Assembly: GCF_003073135.1 (NCBI RefSeq)
Contig: NZ_PGDQ01000004.1
Span: 112,363-176,362 of the forward strand
DNA: 64,000 nucleotides
Direction: 5' to 3'
Source of the DNA: Euzebya rosea
GTDB lineage: Bacteria > Actinomycetota > Nitriliruptoria > Euzebyales > Euzebyaceae
The notes beneath the pieces were generated by a model. It did no database searches and was not told the DNA's origin. It saw only the letters and a program-made list of their open reading frames with translations. How positions within the stretch are numbered: position 1 is the stretch's first letter; each line of letters opens with the position of its first letter. A program made the position numbers and the translations under genes. This document shows, piece by piece, positions 40,420 to 50,009 of this stretch.

Positions 40420-40590
40420 CTACTGCAGTGCGTGGTCGTCGTAGGCGGCCGTGATCTCTTGGGTGGTGTCGGCCTGCAAGTGCCATTTCCCACAGACGCA
40501 GTAGCCGAAGTAGGGTCCCTCGGGAACCTCATCGTTCATGAACGACAGGCCCACGAGCAGGTGGTCGACGGGTGGTGGTAGATCGTTCAT
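40420..40590 (-). CDS. small phage protein, unknown
   Basis: A 56-residue protein (ATG 40590 to TAG 40420) with CVCG in the middle (YFGYCVCGKWHLQADTT) and an acidic rest. The ATG overlaps the stop of the gene at 40587 by 4 nt, the coupling used throughout this operon, which supports it as real. The about 100 bp downstream (40322-40419) show no feature. Confidence 0.6.
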   Translation of the reverse strand: MNDLPPPVDHLLVGLSFMNDEVPEGPYFGYCVCGKWHLQADTTQEITAAYDDHALQ

Positions 40591-41102
40591 GCGCTAGGGT
40601 TCCTCGACGGTCGCGGGTACAGTCCGGTGTCGGACAGGCTCACCGGTTCGAACCGGACCTCCAGGGTGAGGCGGCCGATGTGGGCGGTATTGGAGCCGAG
40701 CCTTTCGACCTGAACGGCGAGGGTGTTGAGTGCCATCGCTGACACGGCGATCGGCACGACCGCCTTGCCGACGAACGTGGCTCGCTCCCCACTGGCCGCC
40801 GGAGTGGTGCAGGACCCATAGGCCATCGACTGAGCGACACCGTTGAGCAGCAGGGTGGCATTGACTCGGGTGGCAGTACCCCCCGAGATGGCATAGCCGG
40901 CGATGTCGACGAACATGCGACCGTCGAAGGGCCACACGACCTTCAGGTCGGTGGCCGTGGACGGGTTTTCCTGAGAGGTGATGTCGAACTGGAAGGGGGC
41001 GGAGGCAACGTCGAGGAGCGACCCACCAGCGGCGATCGAGGTGGACGAGTCCGGAACCTGCCGCAGTCCGTAGACCGTCGACGCGAAGGGTGTGGCGATC
41101 AC
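40587..41102 (-). CDS. tail-tip or fibre-associated structural protein
   Basis: A 171-residue beta-rich protein (FQFDITSQENPSTATDLKVV; LLLNGVAQSM; IAVSAMALNTLAVQVERLGS) resembling small jelly-roll tail or receptor-binding proteins. GTG start overlaps the M14 gene's stop. Assignment rests on position after the fibre genes and composition. Confidence 0.5.
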   Translation of the reverse strand: MIATPFASTVYGLRQVPDSSTSIAAGGSLLDVASAPFQFDITSQENPSTATDLKVVWPFDGRMFVDIAGYAISGGTATRVNATLLLNGVAQSMAYGSCTTPAASGERATFVGKAVVPIAVSAMALNTLAVQVERLGSNTAHIGRLTLEVRFEPVSLSDTGLYPRPSRNPSA

Positions 41103-42250
41103 GTGGCCTCCAGCCAAGTCAGTAGGTAGGTGGAGATGAACCCGCAGTACAACCTCAGCGCTGCCTGGGTGGTGCGATGGCGAGCCGACCCCCCCACGGA
41201 GCCCTCAAGGGTGGAGGACGCCTCCACGGTGATCGCTGCGCCATCGAGGCGACCGGCGACGTGTCTGGCGTAGTAGCCGGCCCAGTTTCCCAGCAGGGGC
41301 TTGCCCTGGTTGGGTTGGGCAACCGAGTACGTGGCCGCCGGGGTGTAGACCCCCAGCCAGGTCCGCAACGCTCTGGAGGCAAGATCTCTCCGGCTACCGA
41401 CGACGATGTGGTTCGTTGGCGGGACGATCTGCAGTTCGTTCGCAGGGCTGGAACCGAAGTTGTGGCAGTCGATGACGCAGGAACTGGAGCGCGCGTCGAT
41501 CAGGTCGCGGATGAAGTCGGTCTCAGGCTCCGAGAGAGCCGCGGACCCCTTGGCCGCCAGGGTTGCGCCGAGAGCGTCGTCGGCTGGCACGAACGGGGTC
41601 CACAGGAACGGGTAGTTGCGGTTCGGGTCGACGTCGTTGGCGTTGAGCCGGCCCGGTTCGTTGGGGGAACCGGGATAGGCCCGGTAGCCGTAGGGGTTTG
41701 CGGTGGGTACCCACTCGATCTGGATGCGTGACCGCAGGTAGCGCATCGTCGGATGGTTGGACTGCACGAACCCCTGGAAGAACCGCATCGCCGCGTGCTG
41801 GGACAGCACTTCCTCACCGTGCTGCCCCGCGACCAGCAACACCCGACGGCCAACGGCTGGGCCGAACCGGTAGGAATACATGTTGTTGACCCCGTCGGAA
41901 CAGAGCCCTCCGTCGGTCTTGACCACCGTACCTGCGCCGATCTCGGTGGCGAACAGGGCGTCGATGCCTGTGATCCAGTCGGGGTAGGTCTGGGCCAGCC
42001 ACGATTCTCCGTAGACGTTGGCAGTGTCGAACTCTGCCCAAATCGCCAGCGGGTTGCGGAGGTGTGCGTCGAGGCCGAGGTACCCATCGGCGGCATCGTC
42101 CTGCGCCAAATATGTGGCGATATCTTCCTGCCGACGTGCCTCGATGACCTGCTCGACGGCGAGGGCGAGGTCGGCCAGGTTGGTGCGGCCGAGGCCGGCA
42201 ACGTCGTCGCCGCCCGGGTAGGGCAGCTCGTGGATCGGGGTGGTGGCCAT
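41099..42250 (-). CDS. tail-associated protein fused to an M14-type carboxypeptidase
   Basis: A 383-residue protein. Residues 1-40 (TPIHELPYPGGDDVAGLGRT) match the attachment start of actinophage tail fibres. Residues about 110-375 form an M14 zinc carboxypeptidase: His144 and Glu147 (GQHGEE), Asn210-Arg211 (DPNRNYPF), His263 (IDCHNFG) and Glu343 (TVEAS). All key residues appear present. It may trim peptide stems or surface peptides during adsorption; the substrate is unknown. Confidence 0.75.
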   Translation of the reverse strand: MATTPIHELPYPGGDDVAGLGRTNLADLALAVEQVIEARRQEDIATYLAQDDAADGYLGLDAHLRNPLAIWAEFDTANVYGESWLAQTYPDWITGIDALFATEIGAGTVVKTDGGLCSDGVNNMYSYRFGPAVGRRVLLVAGQHGEEVLSQHAAMRFFQGFVQSNHPTMRYLRSRIQIEWVPTANPYGYRAYPGSPNEPGRLNANDVDPNRNYPFLWTPFVPADDALGATLAAKGSAALSEPETDFIRDLIDARSSSCVIDCHNFGSSPANELQIVPPTNHIVVGSRRDLASRALRTWLGVYTPAATYSVAQPNQGKPLLGNWAGYYARHVAGRLDGAAITVEASSTLEGSVGGSARHRTTQAALRLYCGFISTYLLTWLEAT

Positions 42251-42985
42251 CTACAGCTGCTCCTGCAGTTCGAGAGGGGTGGTGCCGGCCAGCTCGTCCC
42301 AGCTGATCCCGGTGGTCTCGAGCTCGTCCCAGCTGATGCCGAGTTCGGCGAGCCGGTTCCAGGTGAGGCCCGAGATGACCCGGACGGTCAGCCCCACCCG
42401 AAGCCCGGCGGGGGTGGCCTCGATGGCGCGTGCAAGGGCGGTGTCGGGGTCGGGCGTCTGGGCGGTGTAGGTGTCGACGATCAGGTCGTAGGGACGGTCG
42501 GTGTCATCGTTGGGTCGGCGCCGTTCGCGGATGTCGACCTCGCGGTCGCCCTCGAGGACGTCGGCGACGGCAGCCTGGATGGTGTCGGTGCGCCCACGGG
42601 CCCAGCTGTCGGGACGGCGGATCCGGTTTCGTTGCTCGGTGACACCGAGACCCGGTGGCAGTCGGACGCCAACCCACTGCGACAGCCAGTCGAGCCACTC
42701 GGCTGGAATCTCGTCGACGTCGAGGAGCAGCTGCAGGCCGGGCTCGCCGCCCCGCCAGCGGATGGCCCTGTCGGTCTCCTGGGCGAGGTGGCCGACGCCG
42801 TCCATCCATGCCAGAGCGACCCAGCCGGTCGTGGCGTCGTCGGCCCGGGCAGTCGGGCCGATCGCCTCGTACCACTCGAGGGTGGCGTCGGCGATGCCGG
42901 TGATGCCCCATGCGAACGGGGAGGCCCACCCCCTGGTGGCGGTCCAGTCGGCGTCGCCGAGCCCGATCCGGTCGGCGCGGCTCAC
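42251..42985 (-). CDS. baseplate/tail protein gpI-like
   Basis: A 244-residue protein directly downstream of gpJ and the fibre gene. It has PAEWLDWLSQWVGVRLPPGL and RIRRPDSWARGRTDTIQAAV, as in P2 gpI-type tail proteins, and a short repeat at the end (LGISWDELETTGISWDELAG). It should connect baseplate and fibres. Confidence 0.7.
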   Translation of the reverse strand: MSRADRIGLGDADWTATRGWASPFAWGITGIADATLEWYEAIGPTARADDATTGWVALAWMDGVGHLAQETDRAIRWRGGEPGLQLLLDVDEIPAEWLDWLSQWVGVRLPPGLGVTEQRNRIRRPDSWARGRTDTIQAAVADVLEGDREVDIRERRRPNDDTDRPYDLIVDTYTAQTPDPDTALARAIEATPAGLRVGLTVRVISGLTWNRLAELGISWDELETTGISWDELAGTTPLELQEQL

Positions 42986-43860
42986 GAGGCGATGACCTCG
43001 CTGTCGCGGAGCCGGTCGAGGATCGTGTTGACGGTGCTCTCCAGGGCCGTGAGGGCGGTACCGATGTCGGCCAGCGCACCGGTGGCCAGGTCGTCACGCA
43101 GTGTGTCGGCGTCCACGGGGCTGTCAGCCGGGGCAGTGATGGCGCCGAGGGAGACGTCGGCGACGGCTGGCTGCTGGTCGATGTGGCCACCGTCACCAGC
43201 GGTGCCGGCGTGGCTGGACAGGGCGTCGGCGACGGTGGTGACGGCCCCGGTGGTGGCGGCGCCGATGTCGGCGGGGGCGATCGCGTCGGATCCGCCGGTT
43301 GCGTGGGACGCCGTGTGGGCCGTGGGGGGGCGGGCGTTGGTCAGGCGGCTGTCGTTTCCGGCGCAGGCCTGGGTGGCGCCGGTCCCTAGGGTGCGGCGTG
43401 ACGGGGTGCCTGCGGCGGCGTCGGACGCCAGGTCGAGCTTGGACTCGGCGATCGCCGCGTCGTCGGCGACCTTGGCGTTGGTGACGGTCCCATCGGCAGG
43501 CGTGACGTCGGCGAACTCAAGCGCCGTGCCGGCGTCGTTGACCCGGACGACCTGTCCGGCGGTGCCGCCGGTGGTCCCCCAGGCGGTGGCGGCGATCTGG
43601 GCGGGTGCGGTCCAGGTCGTGGCGCTGCCGGTGCCGCCGCGCAGCAGGTAGCCGTTTGCGGGGGTGGAGGCGGACCGGCCGACCTTGGCCTCCAGTGCCA
43701 GGAGGGCGGTGGTGATGACCCCGAGGAGGTTCTCGGCGTTGCGGGCCGGGTCGTTGTCGCCCCCCACGATGGGGTCGCCGGTCATGTCGTAGCCGACGAT
43801 GGACGGCAGGTTGTCGGTCTCGTCGAGCTGGGCTGGGTAGCGGGTCTGTCCGTCGGTCAC
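42982..43860 (-). CDS. tail fibre/collar-type protein
   Basis: A 292-residue protein rich in Ala, Thr, Asp and Gly. It has phage-fibre motifs such as GYLLRGGTGSATTWTAPAQI, DDAAIAESKLDLASDA and SHATGGSDAI. It probably trimerises. ATG overlaps the gpI-like gene by 4 nt. Host specificity determinants may lie here or in the M14 fusion. Confidence 0.75.
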   Translation of the reverse strand: MTDGQTRYPAQLDETDNLPSIVGYDMTGDPIVGGDNDPARNAENLLGVITTALLALEAKVGRSASTPANGYLLRGGTGSATTWTAPAQIAATAWGTTGGTAGQVVRVNDAGTALEFADVTPADGTVTNAKVADDAAIAESKLDLASDAAAGTPSRRTLGTGATQACAGNDSRLTNARPPTAHTASHATGGSDAIAPADIGAATTGAVTTVADALSSHAGTAGDGGHIDQQPAVADVSLGAITAPADSPVDADTLRDDLATGALADIGTALTALESTVNTILDRLRDSEVIAS

Positions 43861-43875
43861 GCAGGGCTCCTCGGG

Positions 43876-45033
43876 TCAGGCGGCGATGCCGGTGATCACG
43901 GTCGGGGTGTCGGCATCCAGGGGGGCGGGCAGCCCGGCTGGGCCGTCGAGCTGCACGTCGGCGGTGCCGCCATCGAGGGTGAGCGCGGTGACGTGGTCGA
44001 CCCCGTCGGCGGCGTCGATCCGGGCGGCCAGCTCGAGGTAGCGGACGGTCCGGTCGTCACGCCAGGCGGGCGGCTCCTCGTCACCGCCGGCCCATCGTCC
44101 GGGCGACAGGTAGATCGCCGCGGCCAGGGTGGCGTTGGCCACGACGACCGCCGGGTCGTAACCGGTCAGAACGGTGACGGTGAACGCCACCGCCAGCGGG
44201 GTGTAGGTGGGCGGGCCGACGCGGACGACGAAGTTGGTTTCGCGTTCGGCCTGCAGGTAGGCGTCGACCGTCGCCGTGACGCCGCCGGATGGGACATGCC
44301 CGTCTGCGTCGACGATGCCGACCCAGACCGTCCGGGCGTTGTCGTGGGTGTCGGTGTCGGGGTCGTAGCCGTCGAGGGCGACGGCGCGGTGGACCCCGTC
44401 GATGCGTCGGGCGAGACGGGCGAAGTCGTCGGGTCGGATCGCGCGTGGGGACATGAGCTCGAACTCGTCGGTCAGCCGGCTCAGGTAGGCCTCGGTGGTC
44501 TCGGCGTCGGTGCCGCCCGACGCGACGCTGTCGGCGACGATGCCGGCGACGACCGCGGGCGCCTGGACCAGCGTCATCGTGCCCGGGCCGAGGCCGTTTG
44601 CATGCACGCCGGCCAGGACGGCCTGCATGGTCACCTCCACGGTGGTCTCGTCGGCGTCGACGACGCTGTCGGCGATCGTGGTGAACGCTGTGAACGTGCC
44701 GTCGCCGGTCGCGAACGCGGCGAGGGTGCCGGCGGGGATGGTGTGGCCGTTGGTGTTGGCGACGGTGATGGTCGCCTCGATCGTGGCGGGGGTGGCGGCG
44801 CCGCGGGCGATGGCGACCTGCTGGGACCCGAACCGGTCGAGCTCGGCGTCGGTGCGGGCGATCGCCACGACACGGGTCTCGCGTTGCAGCCGCACGAACT
44901 CCTCCAGGAGGGCGGCGTCCAGCGAAGCGGTGTCGAGGACCCACCGGCCGGCGGTGCGCTGCTTGATCCGCTCCACTGCACGGGTCAGCAGGCTGGTGTG
45001 GTCGGTGTCGAGCGGCAGCTGGGTGTAGGCCAT
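43876..45033 (-). CDS. baseplate assembly protein J
   Basis: A 385-residue protein with gpJ layout: an N-terminal helical part, PAGTLAAFATGDGTFTAF, then SGGTDAETTEAYLSRLTDEF (the family signature), RIDGVHRAVALDGYDPDTDT and a C-terminal ferredoxin-like region. gpJ forms the baseplate wedge in contractile tails. Confidence 0.9.
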   Translation of the reverse strand: MAYTQLPLDTDHTSLLTRAVERIKQRTAGRWVLDTASLDAALLEEFVRLQRETRVVAIARTDAELDRFGSQQVAIARGAATPATIEATITVANTNGHTIPAGTLAAFATGDGTFTAFTTIADSVVDADETTVEVTMQAVLAGVHANGLGPGTMTLVQAPAVVAGIVADSVASGGTDAETTEAYLSRLTDEFELMSPRAIRPDDFARLARRIDGVHRAVALDGYDPDTDTHDNARTVWVGIVDADGHVPSGGVTATVDAYLQAERETNFVVRVGPPTYTPLAVAFTVTVLTGYDPAVVVANATLAAAIYLSPGRWAGGDEEPPAWRDDRTVRYLELAARIDAADGVDHVTALTLDGGTADVQLDGPAGLPAPLDADTPTVITGIAA

Positions 45034-45342
45034 CTATCGGACTCCGGTGACGACGATGCGGACGGGCTGGATGCCGTGGCCGTCGGCCTGGCCGACGGTG
45101 ACGTCGAGGAGGGCGCGGGGCACCCATCGGCGGATGCGGCTGCGCAGCTCGGTCTCGTCCAGACCGCTGTAGGTGGGGTCGGGCGTCCCGAAGGTGGGGG
45201 AGACGGTCCGCTCGCCCGGGTCGGTGACCACGGTGAGCCGGACGGCCTGTGCGGTACCGGGGATGCTGTCCCGGTCGACGGTGGCGATGCGGCCGGTGTG
45301 GTCCAGCCGCATCGGCCAGGCGAGCTGGTCGGCCATGGTCAT
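45034..45342 (-). CDS. gp25/gpW-like baseplate wedge protein
   Basis: A 102-residue protein located just before gpJ. SPTFGTPDPTYSGLDETELR and RIRRWVPRALLDVTVGQAD match the gp25/lysozyme-fold wedge family pattern. ATG 45342 overlaps the preceding stop (ATGA). Confidence 0.7.
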   Translation of the reverse strand: MTMADQLAWPMRLDHTGRIATVDRDSIPGTAQAVRLTVVTDPGERTVSPTFGTPDPTYSGLDETELRSRIRRWVPRALLDVTVGQADGHGIQPVRIVVTGVR

Positions 45343-45620
45343 GCTCCTGTGGGCCAGCCGATGAAGGCGATCACCCATGGTTGGGACTCGTCGCCGTCGA
45401 CGAACCCGACGAGGCACTCGGTCCCGACCGGCGGGGTGCCGGCGTCGGCGAGGTGGACGTGCCCGTCGGCGGTGGCGACGGGGATGCGGCGGGGTTCGTA
45501 GCGGCACGGCCCGACAGGGGCGTCGCCCCGACGGTTGATGACGACGAGCAGCGGATCAGGGGACGCCACCCTGCCGGCGAGCAGGCCCACTGTGGGACGT
45601 TCCGGGTCGAACAGGCTCAT
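45339..45620 (-). CDS. baseplate spike/OB-fold protein (gpV/gp5-N-like)
   Basis: A 93-residue protein with GTPPVGTECLVGFVDGDESQ and WVIAFIGW, the OB-fold strands of the gp5/gpV central-spike family, but without the beta-helix spike. A separate needle protein is not evident in the window. Confidence 0.65.
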   Translation of the reverse strand: MSLFDPERPTVGLLAGRVASPDPLLVVINRRGDAPVGPCRYEPRRIPVATADGHVHLADAGTPPVGTECLVGFVDGDESQPWVIAFIGWPTGA

Positions 45621-46891
45621 CGGTACGCCACGCCGGGGACGAGCCCACCATGTGTCCAGGACCGTCCGGCGGTGGCCGACCATGACCCGACGCCGTACCG
45701 GCGGCCGCGCGCCTCGATGGTCTGGCCGTTGCCGAGGCTGATGGCGACGTGGCCGGGCTGGCCCGGGGTGCGGAACAGCAGCGCCCCGTATGTGCGGACG
45801 GCATCGGCGACTGAGATCTCCCGTCCGGCGCGGGCGCAGGCCAGGTACTGGTTGTAGGACCCGTCGACGAATCGGACGCCGACGCGGGCCAGCGCCCACT
45901 CCACCAGCTCCGAGCAGTCGAACGCTCGCGGGGAGGGGTTGGACGGTGCAGCCTCGGCCCCGAACACGTACGCGGTGCCGGTCTGGGAGAGGGCCACCGA
46001 CACGAAGTCGGGGGTGAGGAGCCCCGAGCCGCCACCGGACACGTGGACGGTCCCGTCGAAGCCGAAGGCAGTGACCGCCTCGTGGTCGGGTTCGGGCAGC
46101 GGTTCCTGTGGGCGGGTCAGGTCGACGTTGGTGACGCCGGTGACGTGGTTGCGGGTCACCGTGGCGGTCAGCCACTCGCCGGCCACCAGCCCGACCCCGG
46201 CCGGGATGTCGACGGGGTCACCCACCAGTCCGACCCACGGCTCGGTGGTGTGGAAGCTGGCCGCGGCGGCGGGCATTCCGTGGTCGATGGTGAACCCGAA
46301 CCGGCTGATCCCGTCGACACCCTCGCGGACGACGATGGGGGTGCGGCGGGACCGCAGCCAGCCGTCGGAGCCGAACAGCAACGTCTGACCGTCGGAGAAG
46401 CAGCGGCGGCGCACGTCACGGGCCAGGCGGACCAGCGCATCCCACGACGTCTCGTTCGGGTCGGCGATGCCCCGCCCGATCTGGCCCCCGTGGGGTTCCT
46501 CGCCCGGCTCGAACTCACACGCCACGCCGGCCTCCTCGGCCAGGCGGGCGGCGAACTCGCCACGGGTCGTGGTGCCCGCCGCGGCGGTGAGGGCTCCGGT
46601 CCGGTCGCGAAGCGCGGCGACGATGACGTCCTCCCACTCCACGTTCAGCACCGCCGACGTCGCGGCGCCGACCAGCCGCACGAGGTCGTAGCGACGTCCG
46701 GCGAGGGTCACGATCGACCGCTGCGTCGCCGCCGGCGACGCCAGGAACGTCCGATCGTTGTCGAGGAGGGCGAACCGGGCAGTGCCGGCCCGTTCCATCG
46801 ACTCCAGGGTCTCCACCGTGCCGCCGGCCAGGGCCTCCCGGAGGCTGCCGGTCACCCGGTCACCGTCCAGGAACAGCTGGTCGAGGCTCAC
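45617..46891 (-). CDS. baseplate hub protein with C-terminal NlpC/P60 peptidase
   Basis: A 424-residue protein (GTG 46891). The first about 290 residues resemble the gpD/gp27-type hub. The last about 115 form an NlpC/P60 domain: Cys in FDCSELVEWAL (about residue 325), His in GHVAISLG and an Asn/Gln third residue. It is a virion-bound cell-wall peptidase that could open the wall during DNA injection. Confidence 0.8.
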   Translation of the reverse strand: MSLDQLFLDGDRVTGSLREALAGGTVETLESMERAGTARFALLDNDRTFLASPAATQRSIVTLAGRRYDLVRLVGAATSAVLNVEWEDVIVAALRDRTGALTAAAGTTTRGEFAARLAEEAGVACEFEPGEEPHGGQIGRGIADPNETSWDALVRLARDVRRRCFSDGQTLLFGSDGWLRSRRTPIVVREGVDGISRFGFTIDHGMPAAAASFHTTEPWVGLVGDPVDIPAGVGLVAGEWLTATVTRNHVTGVTNVDLTRPQEPLPEPDHEAVTAFGFDGTVHVSGGGSGLLTPDFVSVALSQTGTAYVFGAEAAPSNPSPRAFDCSELVEWALARVGVRFVDGSYNQYLACARAGREISVADAVRTYGALLFRTPGQPGHVAISLGNGQTIEARGRRYGVGSWSATAGRSWTHGGLVPGVAYR

Positions 46892-47559
46892 GGGATCCTC
46901 AGCTCCTGGCCGGCCTGGATCTGCCGGGGGTCGACGATGCCGTTGAGGGCCGCGATCTCGGTCCAGTGTTCCCAGCCGCCGAGCAGGGCCGCGGCGATCG
47001 ACGACAGCGTGTCGCCGGGCCGGACGACGTAGGTCTGCTCCTGGCCCGCGTCGGTGTCGGTGGTGGCGGCGTCGGCCTCCTCCGCAGCGGTCAACGCCAG
47101 GTCGGGGTCGACGGCCTCGACGAGGTCGATGGTGACCTGCAGCCCGGTGGGATGCCCGTCGGCACGGGTGTCCATCGGCCCCCACACCATCCGGTCGACC
47201 TGCCATACCTGCTGCTGCCACATGCCCCAGCGGATCCGCAGCCGCGGCGGGGCGACACCGGCGTCGGGGTTGCCCTGCCATCCGCGGATCAGGTCGTACT
47301 CGCCGAGGACCGACCCGCCGGCGGGTGTCCGGTTGATCTCGATGTCCAGACGACGCTCGTGGGCGTCGTTGCCGACCCACACCCGCGCGGTCTTGCGGTG
47401 CGGACGCGCCACCGTCTCCCAGATCGGATCGCCACCCTGACGCTGGATCTCCTCCGCATCGAAGCCGAGAAGCTCCAGCGTCGGGCCGCCGTCGAGGTTC
47501 TCCACGACCATCAGCTCCGGCGGCTTCTGTCGGGCCCAGTACTCGATCGTGGCCGACAT
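46888..47559 (-). CDS. LysM-containing tail (gp53-like) protein
   Basis: A 223-residue protein with a C-terminal LysM (YVVRPGDTLSSIAAALLGGW, then ALNGIVDPRQI). The N-terminal part contains DIEINRTPAGGSV and LRIRWGMWQQQVWQVD. It links the tape measure end to the hub in contractile tails. Confidence 0.85.
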   Translation of the reverse strand: MSATIEYWARQKPPELMVVENLDGGPTLELLGFDAEEIQRQGGDPIWETVARPHRKTARVWVGNDAHERRLDIEINRTPAGGSVLGEYDLIRGWQGNPDAGVAPPRLRIRWGMWQQQVWQVDRMVWGPMDTRADGHPTGLQVTIDLVEAVDPDLALTAAEEADAATTDTDAGQEQTYVVRPGDTLSSIAAALLGGWEHWTEIAALNGIVDPRQIQAGQELRIP

Positions 47560-50009
47560 CAGCGTCGGGCCCGCAAGTGGTCGACCTCGTCGACGACGAG
47601 CTGGGCGAGCGCACGCACGTCCGGGTCATTCGCCGCCACAGTCCGACCACCGATCGTGACAGGACCGTGGAACTGGACGCTGGTGCCGGCCTCGCCGAGG
47701 GAGCGGGGTGCGGCGGCGACGTCGATCCGGCCGGCGGTCAGCACGGGTGTGGCGTCGAACGCGGCGGTGTCCACGCCGGCACCGGAGAGGGCTTCTCGGG
47801 CTCCTGCGGGCAGTTGCACGGGTCCGGTGGGGGTCACGCCGGACAGGGCGACGCCGGCACGGCGGGCTGCGGTCTCGACCTCGCCGAGACGGCTGACGAT
47901 CGCGTCGTAGGTCTCCTCCGTCAGGCGTCCCTGCTCGACCTGGCGGCGCAGCTCCTCCCGGAAGTCGGCGCCGGAGGTCTCGCCGTCGTTGTGGGCGCCG
48001 CGAAGGTCGACGAGGGCACCCTCGAGGTCCAGGGCGGCGGTGGCGGCGTCCTCCTGGGCGGCTTGGATGTCGGACTGGGTTGAGGTCCCGTCGGCCTGGA
48101 CCGTGTCGAGTCGTTCCTGGGCGTCGGCCAGGTTGCGCTGGGCGGTCGTGGCGGCAAAGACCGGGTCGACGGCGGCGCGGGCCTGGTCGAGGCGGGCCTG
48201 CATCGCCTGGGTGGTCAGCTCGATGGCCGAACGGGTGGTGTCCTCGCTGCCCCGCAGCCGGTCCAGCGTCCCGATCCACCCGTCGTGTCCGGCCATCGCA
48301 CGGGCGGCTGCGGCGGCGGCGGTGTCGGTGGCGTCTGCGGTGTCGCGGGCGGCGGCGGCGGCAAGCCCCTGCGCGGCGGCGTGGGCGGTGTGATGGGGGA
48401 TGCCCATCTCCACGAGTTCCTGGTAGCGGACGGCGGCGTCGGTGGCGTTGGACTGGTCGATCTGCAGCTGGCGTTGCTGTTCCTGCGCGCCGGTGAGGGC
48501 GTCGCGCTGGTCACCGAACACGCGGGTGACCGCGTCGATTGCCTCACGCTGGGCGTACAGGCCGCCCTCGAAGTCGCTGCCGGCGTCCAGGGCTGCGTTC
48601 AGCGCATCGTCGACCGCAGCGACGGCGTCTGTCTCGTTGCGGACAGCGGCGACGAAGGTGTCGGTGGAGATGCCGAGGGCAGCGAGGTCGTCGTACAGCT
48701 CGGCCTTGGCGATCGCGTTCTCGATCGTCGCCCGGGTGTTGTCGCCCAGCGCGCCGGAGTCGGCCTCCAGCGCCGCGGTGTAGGTCTCCAGACGCTGCTT
48801 GGCGTCCATGTGCCGGCTCATCAGGACACCGACGCCGACTGCGGCGCCGGTCAGTGCCAGCCCCCACGGGCCGGTCATGAACACCGCAGCGGACATGGCG
48901 GCGGTGCGGAGCCGACCGACGTTGGTGATCAGCGCGCCGATGCCCTGGATGGCCGGGCCGGCACCGGCGGCCAGACCGGCGATCGCGAATCCGGCGTCGC
49001 TGAACGGGGCGATCGACGCCTCAGCCGAGGCCCATGCCATGCCGATTCGGTCGGACAGGGTCAGGGTCTCCGCGTGCGCGTCGGCGATGGTGTCGGTGGA
49101 CGTCAGCAGGGTCTGTCGCATCGCGTCGAGGTCGAACCGGCCCTCCTGGATGGCGCGGGACAGGTCAACGCCGGCGCGGGCCCCGAAGGTCTCCATGGCG
49201 ATGCCATTGGCCTCTGCGGCCGATCCGGCGTTCTCGATCTGCTCCATGACGTCGACGAGGGCCTCCTCCGGGTCACGCAGGTCGCGGGCCCACCGCGACA
49301 TCGCGACGCGCAGGCCACCCATGACCAGCTCGAGGTTGACACCCTCCTGCTTCCACTTGCCCATCAGCAGGGCGGCGTCCTCCATGCCGTAGCCGAGCTC
49401 GCGCAGCGGTGCGCCGTACTGGACGATGGTCTGGCCGAGCTCGTCGATGCTGGGGCCGGTCAGCTGGCTGATCCGAAACATCATGTCGAGGCTGTCGGAG
49501 GCCTGGTCGGTGGCGACACCCCAGTCACCGAAGGTGCGGCGGAGGGTGCCGACGTCCAGCTGGTTACCGATCTCGCCGACCTGGGCCATCTGGCGTGTCA
49601 GCTCCTCGAGATTCTCGCCGGTCGCCCCGAACCGGGTGTTGAGCTCCGCAACGATGTCGCCGAGCTCGCCCATGTCGGTACGCACCGATCCGGCGACGCC
49701 ACGAACGACGTCGGTCATCGCCTCCAGGTCGTCTCCGGTGGCGCCGGTGCCTGCCCGGATGGCCCGCTCCGCCTCGCCCCACTCCTGCGCGACCTCACGG
49801 AACCCCGCCGACAGCACCCCGGCGGCAGGCGTCACCCGGCGAGTCATCGTCGACCCGACCCGGCTCCAGCTCTCCCCGGCCCGTCGGGTGGATGCGTCGA
49901 CGTCGGCCGCGGCACGCTGCGTGTCGGACAGGGCTGCCTGGACGTCGCGGGTGGCGCCGACCACCTGGTTCTGGCCGCGGGCGATGAACTGGAAGAACAG
50001 GTCAGGCAC
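47559..50009 (-). CDS. tail tape measure protein
   Basis: An 816-residue helical protein (GTG 50009) with the PhageMin-type N-terminus (GDWGVATDQASDSLDMMFRI, IVQYGAPLRELGYGMEDAAL), hydrophobic stretches around 345-400 and long coiled coils. It sets tail length and acts in ejection; 816 residues would give a tail of roughly 120 nm by the usual 0.15 nm per residue rule. Confidence 0.9.
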   Translation of the reverse strand: MPDLFFQFIARGQNQVVGATRDVQAALSDTQRAAADVDASTRRAGESWSRVGSTMTRRVTPAAGVLSAGFREVAQEWGEAERAIRAGTGATGDDLEAMTDVVRGVAGSVRTDMGELGDIVAELNTRFGATGENLEELTRQMAQVGEIGNQLDVGTLRRTFGDWGVATDQASDSLDMMFRISQLTGPSIDELGQTIVQYGAPLRELGYGMEDAALLMGKWKQEGVNLELVMGGLRVAMSRWARDLRDPEEALVDVMEQIENAGSAAEANGIAMETFGARAGVDLSRAIQEGRFDLDAMRQTLLTSTDTIADAHAETLTLSDRIGMAWASAEASIAPFSDAGFAIAGLAAGAGPAIQGIGALITNVGRLRTAAMSAAVFMTGPWGLALTGAAVGVGVLMSRHMDAKQRLETYTAALEADSGALGDNTRATIENAIAKAELYDDLAALGISTDTFVAAVRNETDAVAAVDDALNAALDAGSDFEGGLYAQREAIDAVTRVFGDQRDALTGAQEQQRQLQIDQSNATDAAVRYQELVEMGIPHHTAHAAAQGLAAAAARDTADATDTAAAAAARAMAGHDGWIGTLDRLRGSEDTTRSAIELTTQAMQARLDQARAAVDPVFAATTAQRNLADAQERLDTVQADGTSTQSDIQAAQEDAATAALDLEGALVDLRGAHNDGETSGADFREELRRQVEQGRLTEETYDAIVSRLGEVETAARRAGVALSGVTPTGPVQLPAGAREALSGAGVDTAAFDATPVLTAGRIDVAAAPRSLGEAGTSVQFHGPVTIGGRTVAANDPDVRALAQLVVDEVDHLRARR

